64,000 nucleotides of DNA from JBGTLU01 sp041743935. GTDB taxonomy: Bacteria; Bacteroidota; Bacteroidia; Sphingobacteriales; Sphingobacteriaceae. Below the pieces are notes generated by a model. The model did no database searches, was not told the origin of the DNA, and saw nothing but the letters and a program-made list of their open reading frames with translations. Position 1 is the stretch's first letter. Each line of letters starts with the position of its first letter. Made by a program: the position numbers and the translations under genes. Below are positions 27,604-36,117 of the stretch, one piece after another. The stretch is taken from positions 36,929 to 100,928 of the forward strand of contig JBGTLU010000004.1 of assembly GCA_041743935.1 (NCBI GenBank), read 5' to 3'.

Positions 27604-29259
27604 ATGAAAATTGCAATTGCACAACTTAATTACCACGTTGGTAATTTCGAATTTAATACGAATAAAATTATAGAAAACATTGAGTCGGCTAAAGTTCAAA
27701 AGGCCGACTTAATTATTTTTGCAGAGTTGGCAATTTGCGGATATCCACCCAGAGATTTCTTAGAGTTTGATGAATTTATAGATCGATGCCAAACATCTCT
27801 TCATGAAATTGCTAAAAACTGCATTGGAATTACTGCCATAGTTGGGGCTCCAATAAAAAATCCTAAAATAGAGGGTAAAGATGTATTAAACATTGCAGCA
27901 ATTTTAGAAAACGGTAAAGTAAAATCATTAACCCAAAAAGCATTGTTGCCCACTTACGATGTTTTTGATGAATACCGTTATTTTGAACCAGCTACATCTT
28001 TTACTTGTGTAACCATTGCAGGAGTAAAAATCGCACTAACTATTTGCGAAGATTTATGGAATGTAGACGATAATCCGCTATATACCATCAATCCTATGGA
28101 TGATTTAATGAAACAATCGCCGGAGTTGATGATAAATATTGCTGCTTCGCCATTTAATTATGCACATCGCGAAAGCAGAATTGAAACCCTGGCTAAAAAT
28201 GCAAAAAGGTATCAATTACCTTTAATTTATGTTAATCATGTAGGAGCCCAAACCGAATTAATTTTTGATGGAGGTTCCTTAGTTTTTGATAAATCTGGAG
28301 AGATACTAGAAGAACTTAATTATTTTTCAGAAGAGTTACGTTTCATCTCCCTTAAACAAGAAAATAACCTGGTTGAAATTGAAAGTAATCCGTTAAAAGA
28401 GACAAAAACTAAGCGAAGTGCAGTGCATCGAATTCATGATGCATTGGTGATGGGTATAAAAGATTATTTTCAAAAATCGGGATTTAGCAAAGCAACTTTA
28501 GGGTTATCTGGCGGAATAGATTCTGCTGTAGTATTGGCGTTAGCTACTGAAGCTTTAGGGAAAGAAAATGTGCTGCCTGTATTAATGCCTTCTCCATTTT
28601 CCTCTTCCCATTCGGTAGATGATTCGGTACAGATGGTGAAAAATTTAGGGGTAAAGCACGAAATAATTCCTATTAGCCAGGCTTATGATGCCATTTTGCA
28701 AACACTGGAGCCACAATTTAAGAATCAGCCCTTTAACCTAACTGAAGAAAATATACAAGCCCGAATTAGAGGCATATTGCTAATGGCCATGAGCAATAAA
28801 TTTGGTTATATTCTGCTAAACACCTCCAACAAAAGCGAAAATGCCGTTGGTTTTGGAACCTTGTATGGCGATATGTGTGGCGGACTTTCCGTTATAGGCG
28901 ATGTTTATAAAACCCAGGTGTATGAACTAGCTCGATACATTAATCGAGAGACAGAAATAATTCCGCAAAATATTTTGGATAAAGCACCATCTGCCGAGTT
29001 ACGCCCCGATCAAAAAGACAGTGATTCATTACCTGAGTACGATATTTTAGACCAGATTTTGTATCATTATATTGAAGAACGCAAAAGCGGAAAAGAAATC
29101 ATATCCTTGGGGCATGAGGCTGATTTGGTACACAGAGTTTTACGTTTGGTAAACACCAGCGAATATAAACGCCATCAAACACCACCAATTTTACGGGTAT
29201 CAAGCAAAGCATTTGGCATGGGAAGAAGAATGCCAATTGTAGGAAAGTACTTAGGGTAA
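27604..29259 (+). CDS. nadE: Glutamine-dependent NAD+ synthetase
   Basis: This 551-residue two-domain enzyme makes NAD+ from deamido-NAD+, ATP and glutamine. The N-terminal nitrilase-type amidase carries the Glu (FAELAICGYPPRDFL, E41), Lys (QKALLPTYDVFDE) and Cys (TICEDLWN, near 148) triad. The C-terminal synthetase has the PP-loop SGGIDSAVVLALA near 302 and the NTSNKSE and YGDMCGG segments. All elements are present and the length is typical of the Bacteroidota form. Confidence 0.96.
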   Translation: MKIAIAQLNYHVGNFEFNTNKIIENIESAKVQKADLIIFAELAICGYPPRDFLEFDEFIDRCQTSLHEIAKNCIGITAIVGAPIKNPKIEGKDVLNIAAILENGKVKSLTQKALLPTYDVFDEYRYFEPATSFTCVTIAGVKIALTICEDLWNVDDNPLYTINPMDDLMKQSPELMINIAASPFNYAHRESRIETLAKNAKRYQLPLIYVNHVGAQTELIFDGGSLVFDKSGEILEELNYFSEELRFISLKQENNLVEIESNPLKETKTKRSAVHRIHDALVMGIKDYFQKSGFSKATLGLSGGIDSAVVLALATEALGKENVLPVLMPSPFSSSHSVDDSVQMVKNLGVKHEIIPISQAYDAILQTLEPQFKNQPFNLTEENIQARIRGILLMAMSNKFGYILLNTSNKSENAVGFGTLYGDMCGGLSVIGDVYKTQVYELARYINRETEIIPQNILDKAPSAELRPDQKDSDSLPEYDILDQILYHYIEERKSGKEIISLGHEADLVHRVLRLVNTSEYKRHQTPPILRVSSKAFGMGRRMPIVGKYLG

Positions 29260-29326
29260 AATACCAACTACTGGGTATTGTTTAATCCAATCATTTTCAG
29301 CTATATTTATTTAAAATTACTTAGCT

Positions 29327-29830
29327 ATGAAAAAGATACTAAACTCTTTAGTGCTTACAGTCATTTTTGTATGCACTATAACTTCTGTTAATGCACAATT
29401 AGTAGATTATAAATACCAACAATATAAACTTGGTTTCAAAGCTCCCGCAAATTTTACGATTGTAACCAATACCGAAACTCAGTTTACGGTAAATAATGGC
29501 AAAAACCTTACTTTTTCAATTTATCCTTACCGGGATAACAAAATTGATGACTCCTTTGATGTAGCATTTTTAGGCTATGAAAAACTTAATTGTACCGAAA
29601 AAATGATAGAAGATGAAGGAGACATGGACCTGGATGATTATGAAGCGTATTTTATTGTTGGTGCTTGTAAGCAAACAAATAAAGAAATGATTTTTATTGT
29701 ATTGGGTGCAATTGACCCAGATAGTGATGTTAACTTTTATGCAGTTGGTCAGTTTTGGGCGGATGACGAATCGGATGCCAACATCGATATTTTGATAAAT
29801 CTGATGGAGAAAATTTATAAAATTAAATAA
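29327..29830 (+). CDS. Exported protein of unknown function
   Basis: This 167-residue protein has a signal peptide ending SVNAQL. The mature part starts with KLGFKAPANFTIVTNTETQF, a pattern seen in small exported Bacteroidota proteins. It carries an acidic stretch (EDEGDMDLDDYEAYFIVG). No family is recognised. It has its own spacing of 67 bp from nadE and is followed by a large palindrome. Probably periplasmic. Confidence 0.7.
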   Translation: MKKILNSLVLTVIFVCTITSVNAQLVDYKYQQYKLGFKAPANFTIVTNTETQFTVNNGKNLTFSIYPYRDNKIDDSFDVAFLGYEKLNCTEKMIEDEGDMDLDDYEAYFIVGACKQTNKEMIFIVLGAIDPDSDVNFYAVGQFWADDESDANIDILINLMEKIYKIK

Positions 29831-29842
29831 ACCATACCTATT

Positions 29843-29890
29843 ATAGAAGTTGCGAAGCCCCGACATATGTCGGAGCTTCGCAACTTCTAT
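29843..29890. terminator. Large near-perfect palindrome between convergent genes
   Basis: This 48-bp inverted repeat pairs ATAGAAGTTGCGAAGC with GCTTCGCAACTTCTAT around the core CCGACATATGTCGG, with one mismatch. It separates the convergent ends of the 29327 gene and the PspC gene. It lacks a long T run, so it may be a terminator or a REP-like element. It shares its CCGACA/TGTCGG core with other terminators in the window. Confidence 0.75.
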
Positions 29891-29944
29891 CTATTTTCAC
29901 CCCATAAAGTTGGGGAACTTAAATCACCAGTATGGCAGCAGGTT

Positions 29945-31528
29945 TTATTCTACACACAGTAATCCGTTATCTGTCATTATCCAAGTCGTATTTTTCTTGT
30001 TATTTTGTTTTTGAGAACAACGGTAAGTGTACAAATTATTTAGAATTCTACTCATTTTATGATCAATGATGATGGTGCTATTTAGTGGTAATTGTAAAGT
30101 AAGATCCACTTGTTGGTCGCGCCATGCTCCGTCTCTATCTATCTCGCAAAAACTATTAAAAGTTAGTACAGAATCTTGTTGAGAGAAAGTATATTTTATT
30201 TTTTGGGCTTCGTCTAATGCTGTTTCAAAATCACGTCCTCGGGCTTTGAATACCTGAATTAAAATAGGTCTTTCCGTGATGGATTTTTCTACCGTAAGTT
30301 TTACATTATTAAAGTCAAACTCATTACCATCAACCTGAATATTAAATCTTTTATCTAGGTTTTTGAATTTTTCTAAATCGGCATCCGTCAAAAGAGCAAC
30401 GTCACTTAAGTTTAATATATAGTTATTATTACTTGAAGAACTAAGTTCAACGGTTTGTCTGAGGCTTGCCGACTGCTTAAAGTTTTTAGCAATTTTGGCA
30501 GCTCCTGCACCAGCAAAACTCAAAGCTGCAAACCATATGATAACCAACGCTATACTAACAGGTACAGGCAAGATTCTTTTTTTAGTAATTAAAGAAAATC
30601 CAATTAAAATTAGACCGATTAACGGTAGCAAAACCACTAATATGGCGGATAGAGTTAAAGACCAGGTAACATCAGTCAAAAACATATTGAAGGGGTAAAT
30701 TTCTCCGGGTCCAAAATGGCTAAAACCAAATACACCTAAAGCACCTCCAACTAAACTCACTAAAGCAATTAAGCAGGCAAATAAGATGATAGCGCCAAGT
30801 AACACTCCAAATATTTTGAAGAATCCTTTAATTATTTCGCCTAATATGCTGAAGAAGCTATTGAAAAAATTTGCCACTTTGCCGCCAAAATCATTGTTTT
30901 TAAGCGAACTTTCTACGTTGTTTTTGGCAGCAGAAAAATGGTTTTTTACTGTGCCTAGCTCATCTTCTACAGAGCGTTTAATGTTTTCTAGATTAATGGG
31001 CTCTCCTTTCATAGCCAATTTTTCTGCGCGGGTTTTAGCAGCTGGAATAACTATCCAGAGTAAAATGTAGATGAAAAGCATCGTTCCAAAGGATACGAAA
31101 AGTAAAACAGCAGCTACAATTCTTACCCAAACGGCTTCCCAACCAAAGAAGGCAGCAACTCCAGAACAAACACCGCCTAATGTTTTATCGTCTTCATCTC
31201 TAAATAATCTTCTTTTGATGTTATAGGTTGCAGACGGTCCTTCATTAGTTTCGGCATCTTCATCTGTAGTAAAATCATTGATGGTGCCCATTTGAGCAAT
31301 TATGGTTTCAACATCTGCTTTTACTATTACTTGCTTGTTGTCTTTTTTAAGGATTTCATTAAAAAGTTCGGCAATACGATTCTCTATATCGGTAACAATC
31401 TCAAAACTATCCGGAGATTGTGCAAAGTGGCGTTTTACATCGTTGATGTAAACTTTTAGTATTTCATAAGCATCTTCCTCAATGTGGAAAATAATGCCAC
31501 TTATGTTTATGATTATTGTCTTATTCAT
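29945..31528 (-). CDS. PspC domain-containing membrane protein
   Basis: This 527-residue membrane protein has an N-terminal helical region (about 1-100), then a PspC domain (about 108-165, RRLFRDEDDKTLGGVCSGVAAFFG and a first transmembrane helix). Three or four further hydrophobic segments lie between 235 and 355, and a soluble C-terminal domain follows. PspC proteins sense or signal envelope stress. It follows a PadR-family regulator by 32 bp, a standard Bacteroidota pair suggesting that PadR controls this membrane protein. Confidence 0.9.
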   Translation of the reverse strand: MNKTIIINISGIIFHIEEDAYEILKVYINDVKRHFAQSPDSFEIVTDIENRIAELFNEILKKDNKQVIVKADVETIIAQMGTINDFTTDEDAETNEGPSATYNIKRRLFRDEDDKTLGGVCSGVAAFFGWEAVWVRIVAAVLLFVSFGTMLFIYILLWIVIPAAKTRAEKLAMKGEPINLENIKRSVEDELGTVKNHFSAAKNNVESSLKNNDFGGKVANFFNSFFSILGEIIKGFFKIFGVLLGAIILFACLIALVSLVGGALGVFGFSHFGPGEIYPFNMFLTDVTWSLTLSAILVVLLPLIGLILIGFSLITKKRILPVPVSIALVIIWFAALSFAGAGAAKIAKNFKQSASLRQTVELSSSSNNNYILNLSDVALLTDADLEKFKNLDKRFNIQVDGNEFDFNNVKLTVEKSITERPILIQVFKARGRDFETALDEAQKIKYTFSQQDSVLTFNSFCEIDRDGAWRDQQVDLTLQLPLNSTIIIDHKMSRILNNLYTYRCSQKQNNKKNTTWIMTDNGLLCVE

Positions 31529-31560
31529 CTTCTTGTTATTTTAATCGGTTTAAGGTATGT

Positions 31561-31905
31561 TTAGTTAGTAGGTTTTACTTCGTTTCTTTTGGTAGTGGTT
31601 TGTACAGCATATACCAATTCATCCCAGGTGGCATCTAATTGGCTTAGCATTTCTCTGCCTGTTTCTGAAAGCTGATAATATTTTCTGGGCGGTCCCGAAA
31701 CTGATTCTACCCAATTGTAAGTTAATAAGCCATTATTTTTTAGCCTGGTGAGTAACGGATACAGAGTCCCCTCTACCACCATGAGTTTTGCATTGCGCAA
31801 TTCCTCAATTATATCGGATGCATATATTTCTCCCCGAGAAATAACAGAAAGGATACAGTATTCTAGTATTCCTTTCCGCATTTGCGTTTGTGTGTTCTCT
31901 ATCAT
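31561..31905 (-). CDS. PadR-family transcriptional regulator
   Basis: This 114-residue winged-helix repressor matches the PadR family (LEYCILSVISRGEIYASDIIEEL, VVEGTLYPLLTRLKNNGLL, SGPPRKYYQLSETGREML). I chose the ATG at 31905; the frame is open 13 codons further upstream but lacks family similarity there. It is transcribed with the downstream PspC gene and probably autoregulates this pair. The 303-bp gap upstream, to 32208, shows no gene, only the terminator at 32166-32187. Confidence 0.93.
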   Translation of the reverse strand: MIENTQTQMRKGILEYCILSVISRGEIYASDIIEELRNAKLMVVEGTLYPLLTRLKNNGLLTYNWVESVSGPPRKYYQLSETGREMLSQLDATWDELVYAVQTTTKRNEVKPTN

Positions 31906-32165
31906 AACGATACAAAGATATATGTTTACAAATGTAATATGCAATACATAGTACTAAAATAACTCAATGTTTAAGTAGTGAAAAAAGATAAATACCTGAA
32001 AATGAGTGATAAAAAATTTAACTGTAACGGGAGTGTTGCAATATGAACAGGATTAGGTATGAAATTTAGAGTTAATTTCAATTATCCTAGAAGTAAGAAA
32101 ATAGTTATACTAGAAAAAATAAGTTGTTAATATAAGTTTTGTTGGTGGCTGCTTGCATAAAAAAA

Positions 32166-32187
32166 GCCTATCCAATTACGGATAGGC
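32166..32187 (-). terminator. Intrinsic terminator of the 32209 lipoprotein gene
   Basis: A GCCTATCC/GGATAGGC stem with a 6-nt loop is followed on the minus strand by a T run (A-rich flank on the plus strand at 32158-32165). A T-rich plus-strand flank means it could also act in the other direction. Confidence 0.85.
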
Positions 32188-32208
32188 TTTTATTTTTAGT
32201 ATATCTTT

Positions 32209-32745
32209 TTACTCTTTCCATTTAGGCAATTGTGCTGCTCTATTTTCTACTGAATATTTTTTCATGCTTACTTTCATGCCGCCAGTTTCTGTGGTAATGG
32301 TATATTCAATGGTGTCTTCAGTTCTTGCAGTTACTTCTATTTCATTTTTGCTATACACTTCATCACGCTCTTCATATGGGCCATTTGGGTTACAAATCAG
32401 AAATAGAACGGTATCAGGCGCATCATTTCCGGGTACGCCAAATGGTCTGCCGCGTTCTCCTCTTATTATCCATATTTCATACGTACCTGCCCAGTAATCT
32501 CTAGAGTTTACAAAGTATTCGAAACTATATCTACCCGGGTTGGTTCGGTACGATTCGCCAAATCTGAAACCATTTGGCAGATTTGGGTTATTATCCCAAT
32601 AGCTGTACGGTTTTTGGAAATCATAATCTACACCATAAAATGCTCTTCCATCAAATCCATCCGGACCAGGTGTGTTATCCAAAAATTGGCACGAACTAAT
32701 TAGGAACATGCCGGCTATTATTAAGCTTTTAGTAAATGTTTTCAT
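32209..32745 (-). CDS. Hypothetical lipoprotein
   Basis: This protein of about 178 residues begins MKTFTKSLIIAGMFLISSC, a lipoprotein signal with lipobox ISSC; upstream in-frame Mets at +4 and +12 codons are less suitable. The mature part contains a short Gly/Pro/Asp-rich stretch (DNTPGPDGFDG) reminiscent of a collagen-like start, then a beta-rich domain with many Tyr/Arg (YSFEYFVNSRDYWAGTYEIW). No family is recognised. It is probably surface or periplasmic. A terminator follows. Confidence 0.7.
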   Translation of the reverse strand: MKTFTKSLIIAGMFLISSCQFLDNTPGPDGFDGRAFYGVDYDFQKPYSYWDNNPNLPNGFRFGESYRTNPGRYSFEYFVNSRDYWAGTYEIWIIRGERGRPFGVPGNDAPDTVLFLICNPNGPYEERDEVYSKNEIEVTARTEDTIEYTITTETGGMKVSMKKYSVENRAAQLPKWKE

Positions 32746-32873
32746 GATGCCCTCCATTTTTATTTTTATATTAAATTGCAATGGTTATGCCATCCGTTTT
32801 TTCGTATATACTTTTAATTTAATCAGAACTAAAAAATTAATATTTATTTAAACCATAATTTGATTTTTTTCCT

Positions 32874-34001
32874 ATGCAAAAAACATACATCATTTTAGTG
32901 TTATTACTGCTAAGTAATTGTTTATTAGCACAATCAGATTCTACACAACAACGAAAAAATCAGTTTTTAGCAGCTCCATTTTTATCTTTTTCGCAAGAAA
33001 AACGCTTTGAGTTTGGTGCTGGCGGATTGTATGCTTTTTACTCCAATCCATCTCCCGAAACCCGTGTTTCTAGGATTAATTTTTTTGGTACCTATTCTTT
33101 AAATAAGCAATATAAAGTAGATCTAAGTGCAAATATTTATACCCGAGATAACTTATGGCATATTGTACCACAAACTAGTTATCAAAAAGCGCCAAGTAGT
33201 TTTTTTGGTATAGGTGATAATACTCAAAAGGCCAATGAAGATTCTATTATTAATCGTAATACACGCTTTAATTTGGAGGTAGAAAGAAGAATTTCGGAAA
33301 ATATCTATTTAGGTGGAAGCATACTTTATCAAAGTAACCGATTTATAAATGAATCGCCGGGAGGTGTTTTTGATACCGATCCAAGGGTTGAAGCACAAAA
33401 CGGGGGCAATATTTTATTAATTGGCCCCACCTTTATTGCCGATACCAGAGACAATGCAAATTTTACAACCGATGGATATTTTATCCGTTTTAATACATCC
33501 TTTGGTTTTAAAGGGCTAGGAGATTTTGATTTAACTCAAATTAGATTAGATGCCAGGTACTTTTTTGCATTAAATAAAAAAACATGGTTGGCTAATCAAT
33601 TTGTTTTTCAAAGTTTGCAAGGACCAACTTTACCCTTTTATCAATTGCCACAACTTGGAGGCGAAAACTTAATGAGAGGCTATTTTTTGGGTAGATATAG
33701 AGACCAAAATTACATTACTGCACAAACTGAACTTCGGTTTAAATTGAAGGAAGGTTTTGAAAAATCTAAATTTTTATCGCTAGACAGGATTATACTTGCT
33801 GCATTTGCTGGTTTTGGAACCGTGTATGAAAATAACAGTTTTGCTACAAACAGAATAAAACCAAATTATGGATTTGGCGGCAGATATCTTTTTGACCCGG
33901 CTGGCAGGTTAAGTTTACGATTAGATTTAGGCTTTGGTGAAAAACCAGCAGGAGAAGAGCGTCTGAAAGGCTTTTATTTGTCTTTTTCAGAAGCATTTTA
34001 G
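32874..34001 (+). CDS. BamA/TamA-type outer membrane surface antigen (D15 family)
   Basis: This 375-residue protein has a signal peptide ending LLAQS. A 16-strand-type barrel follows, similar to the C-terminal bacterial surface antigen domain: RINFFGTYSLNKQYKVDLSA, GGSILYQSNRF, FIADTRDNANFTTDGYFIRF, and LGGENLMRGYFLGRYRD near residue 262 (cf. the VRGY/RGF loop of Omp85 proteins). POTRA domains are absent, so it is a barrel-only member, common in Bacteroidota. Its last four bases overlap the convergent methyltransferase gene. Confidence 0.88.
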   Translation: MQKTYIILVLLLLSNCLLAQSDSTQQRKNQFLAAPFLSFSQEKRFEFGAGGLYAFYSNPSPETRVSRINFFGTYSLNKQYKVDLSANIYTRDNLWHIVPQTSYQKAPSSFFGIGDNTQKANEDSIINRNTRFNLEVERRISENIYLGGSILYQSNRFINESPGGVFDTDPRVEAQNGGNILLIGPTFIADTRDNANFTTDGYFIRFNTSFGFKGLGDFDLTQIRLDARYFFALNKKTWLANQFVFQSLQGPTLPFYQLPQLGGENLMRGYFLGRYRDQNYITAQTELRFKLKEGFEKSKFLSLDRIILAAFAGFGTVYENNSFATNRIKPNYGFGGRYLFDPAGRLSLRLDLGFGEKPAGEERLKGFYLSFSEAF

Positions 34002-34780
34002 ATTCTGATTCTGAAATCTTCTTTGGCTTGGTTGGTTTTAAAAAAAATCAATCCTAGATAAAATAAATCTATACTAATACAGACTCTGCTATCTTTTTTC
34101 AGGATTTCCCATGCCTCTTCCATTTCTGCCGACCAATGTATATCATCCAGAATGAAAACAGAATGTTCATGTGCTAAAGGATATAAAAGTTCAAAATAAT
34201 TTAATGTAGCATCTTTACGATGATTGCCATCTAAATAAACAACATCCACAGAATCTAACGTTTGCACAAATTCTGGTACTAATTCATCAAAATTGCCAAG
34301 GTGTAAACGAATATTATCATAACCCAATTTATCGAATTGTGCCTGGGCAATTTTGGCTGTTTCCGGACAGCCTTCTAATGTATAAATAGTTCCATTGGGG
34401 TTTGCTTTGGCTAAATAGCAGGTGGTTATTCCCAAGCAAGTACCTAATTCTACTACATTATTTGCAGCAAATTTTTCAGTAAGCCTATAGATTAATTGCG
34501 CTAATACGGGAGGTTTTAATGCATTCTTTGCAATAGATCTAACTTGCTTTTTGCTCCCATTATTTACTTTAGAACCAGCGCCAAAATCGGTAACGCGTAT
34601 GGTATCTTCTCTATTTAAAAGCACATCACGAGTATTTTCTATCTCTTTGAAAATACAGTTATCTTCTTTTTGGTAGATAACATTCTTCAATAAATCATAG
34701 ACAAATGGCGAATGAGTACCATGTAATGTTTTTGACTTAAGTAGATGAACCATGTAGGCTTTAACTAATGTAAAATTCAC
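33998..34780 (-). CDS. Class I SAM-dependent methyltransferase
   Basis: This 260-residue enzyme has the SAM-binding motif VVELGTCLGITTCYLA near residue 113, an acidic TLEGCPETAKIAQ (motif II) and DVVYLDGNHRKDATLNYFELL near 196. That arrangement resembles O-methyltransferases of the Methyltransf_24 type. The N-terminal HGTHSPFVYDLL is characteristic of a Bacteroidota-specific group whose members start about 20 residues before it, which supports the GTG start at 34780 over the ATG at 34753. Substrate unknown. Confidence 0.85.
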   Translation of the reverse strand: MNFTLVKAYMVHLLKSKTLHGTHSPFVYDLLKNVIYQKEDNCIFKEIENTRDVLLNREDTIRVTDFGAGSKVNNGSKKQVRSIAKNALKPPVLAQLIYRLTEKFAANNVVELGTCLGITTCYLAKANPNGTIYTLEGCPETAKIAQAQFDKLGYDNIRLHLGNFDELVPEFVQTLDSVDVVYLDGNHRKDATLNYFELLYPLAHEHSVFILDDIHWSAEMEEAWEILKKDSRVCISIDLFYLGLIFFKTNQAKEDFRIRI

Positions 34781-34799
34781 ATATCAAAGGTAGGAAACC

Positions 34800-34830
34800 T
34801 TGCTTTTAAATTTTGCATCCTTTAAATTTG
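34800..34830 (+). promoter_or_regulatory. Promoter upstream of the transglutaminase-like gene
   Basis: TTG at 34800-34802 and TAAATTTG at 34823-34830, separated by 20 nt, match the Bacteroidota consensus. The ATG is 18 bp downstream. Confidence 0.65.
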
Positions 34831-34848
34831 ATTGGATTCAAATAATAA

Positions 34849-35724
34849 ATGATCAACGAGAACGAAATTAATTCACTTATTCGACTACTAGATGATGCGG
34901 ATGCAGAAATATATGCACACGTAGAAGAGAAGTTAGTGTCAATTGGAACCGATGTGATTCCTAAATTAGAAGAAGCATGGGAACATTCTTTAGAACCAAT
35001 TTTGCAACAACGAATAGAAAATGTAATTCACAAAATACAATTCGAGTACACCAAACAAAGCTTACAAACTTGGGCAATAAGCGGTGCATTTGATTTATTA
35101 CAAGGCATATTAATCATTAATAAATACCAATATGCCGATTTGGATGAACAGAAAATTATCAATCAAATAGAAGCCATTAAACGCGAAGTTTGGTTACAGT
35201 TAGGCTATGAAATGAGCCCGTTGGAAAAAGTTAAAATTTTGAATTATGTATTTTATCAATTGCAAGGATTTAGTGGAAATACAGTTAATTACCAAGACCC
35301 GCAAAATTCCTATTTAAATTTAGTTCTCGAATCACGAAAAGGAAACCAAATTTCGTTGGCAATTATATATTCCATTGTTGCACAAAAGTTAGATATACCC
35401 ATTTATGGAGTTAATTTACCGCAGCATTTTATCTTAGCTTATATAGATGATAATGAAGAAATGTTGCCTGGTTTTGAGAAAGACAATGGAGTACTTTTCT
35501 ATATTAATCCATTCAATAAAGGGTTTATTTTTGGCAGAAAAGACGTAGATTATTTTTTAAAACAATTGAATCTCGAATCAAAAAATGAGTATTACCATGC
35601 CTGTTCAAATATCGAAATTTGCAAACGGGTACTCCGCAATCTAATTGGCTCGTATGAAAAATTGGGCTATGCCGATAAAGTTTCTGAAGTACAATCTTTG
35701 CTTTCTGTACTAGAGAAAGAATAA
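34849..35724 (+). CDS. SirB1-like transglutaminase-fold protein
   Basis: This 291-residue cytoplasmic protein is of the Transglut_core2/SirB1 type. An N-terminal helical repeat region (about 1-70) is followed by the transglutaminase-like region with VLESRKGNQISLAIIYSIVAQKL near 166 and GVNLPQHFILAY near 193. The C-terminus is TPR-like (NIEICKRVLRNLIGSYEKLGYADKV). The family's Cys is replaced by Ile or Ser around the expected position (QISLAIIYS), as in most SirB1 members, so it is probably not an active transglutaminase. It is coupled to the YraN gene one base downstream. Confidence 0.85.
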   Translation: MINENEINSLIRLLDDADAEIYAHVEEKLVSIGTDVIPKLEEAWEHSLEPILQQRIENVIHKIQFEYTKQSLQTWAISGAFDLLQGILIINKYQYADLDEQKIINQIEAIKREVWLQLGYEMSPLEKVKILNYVFYQLQGFSGNTVNYQDPQNSYLNLVLESRKGNQISLAIIYSIVAQKLDIPIYGVNLPQHFILAYIDDNEEMLPGFEKDNGVLFYINPFNKGFIFGRKDVDYFLKQLNLESKNEYYHACSNIEICKRVLRNLIGSYEKLGYADKVSEVQSLLSVLEKE

Positions 35725-35725
35725 A

Positions 35726-36076
35726 ATGGCTTTGCATAACGATAGAGGTAAATTTGGAGAAGAATTAGCTGTTCAATTTCTGGAAAAAAACGGATACGAG
35801 ATTTTAGACTTGAATTGGGAATATAGAAAAGCAGAGATTGATATTGTTGCTTTAAAAGATAATACCATTTGTTTTATTGAAGTAAAAACTAGATCTGGAA
35901 CTGGTTTTGGTATGCCAGAGACGTTTGTAGAAGAAAAAAAACAAGAATTATTAGAATTAGCAGCCGATGAATATTTGCATATTATGGAACATACAGGTGA
36001 TGTAAGATTTGATATTATCTCCATCATTCTAAACAATATTTCAACAGAAATCACACACTTGGAAGATGTTTTTTAG
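35726..36076 (+). CDS. YraN family (UPF0102) nuclease-like protein
   Basis: This 116-residue protein of the UPF0102/YraN family has a predicted RecB/Holliday-junction-resolvase-like fold. Conserved elements are GKFGEELAVQFLEKNGYEIL at about 8-27, NWEYRKAEIDIVALKDNTICFIEVKTRS at about 31-58 (acidic E-I-D...E-V-K site) and DVRFDIISI near the end. A role in DNA processing is inferred from the fold. It forms a two-gene operon with the upstream SirB1-like gene. Confidence 0.92.
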   Translation: MALHNDRGKFGEELAVQFLEKNGYEILDLNWEYRKAEIDIVALKDNTICFIEVKTRSGTGFGMPETFVEEKKQELLELAADEYLHIMEHTGDVRFDIISIILNNISTEITHLEDVF

Positions 36077-36081
36077 CGTTA

Positions 36082-36112
36082 GCGATGCCACGAATTTAAG
36101 TCGTGGCATCGC
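36082..36112. terminator. Hairpin between convergent genes
   Basis: A perfect 12-bp stem, GCGATGCCACGA with TCGTGGCATCGC, has a 7-nt loop and lies between the ends of the YraN gene and the M1 peptidase gene. There is no strong T run on either side, so termination is inferred from position. Confidence 0.65.
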
Positions 36113-36117
36113 AACCT

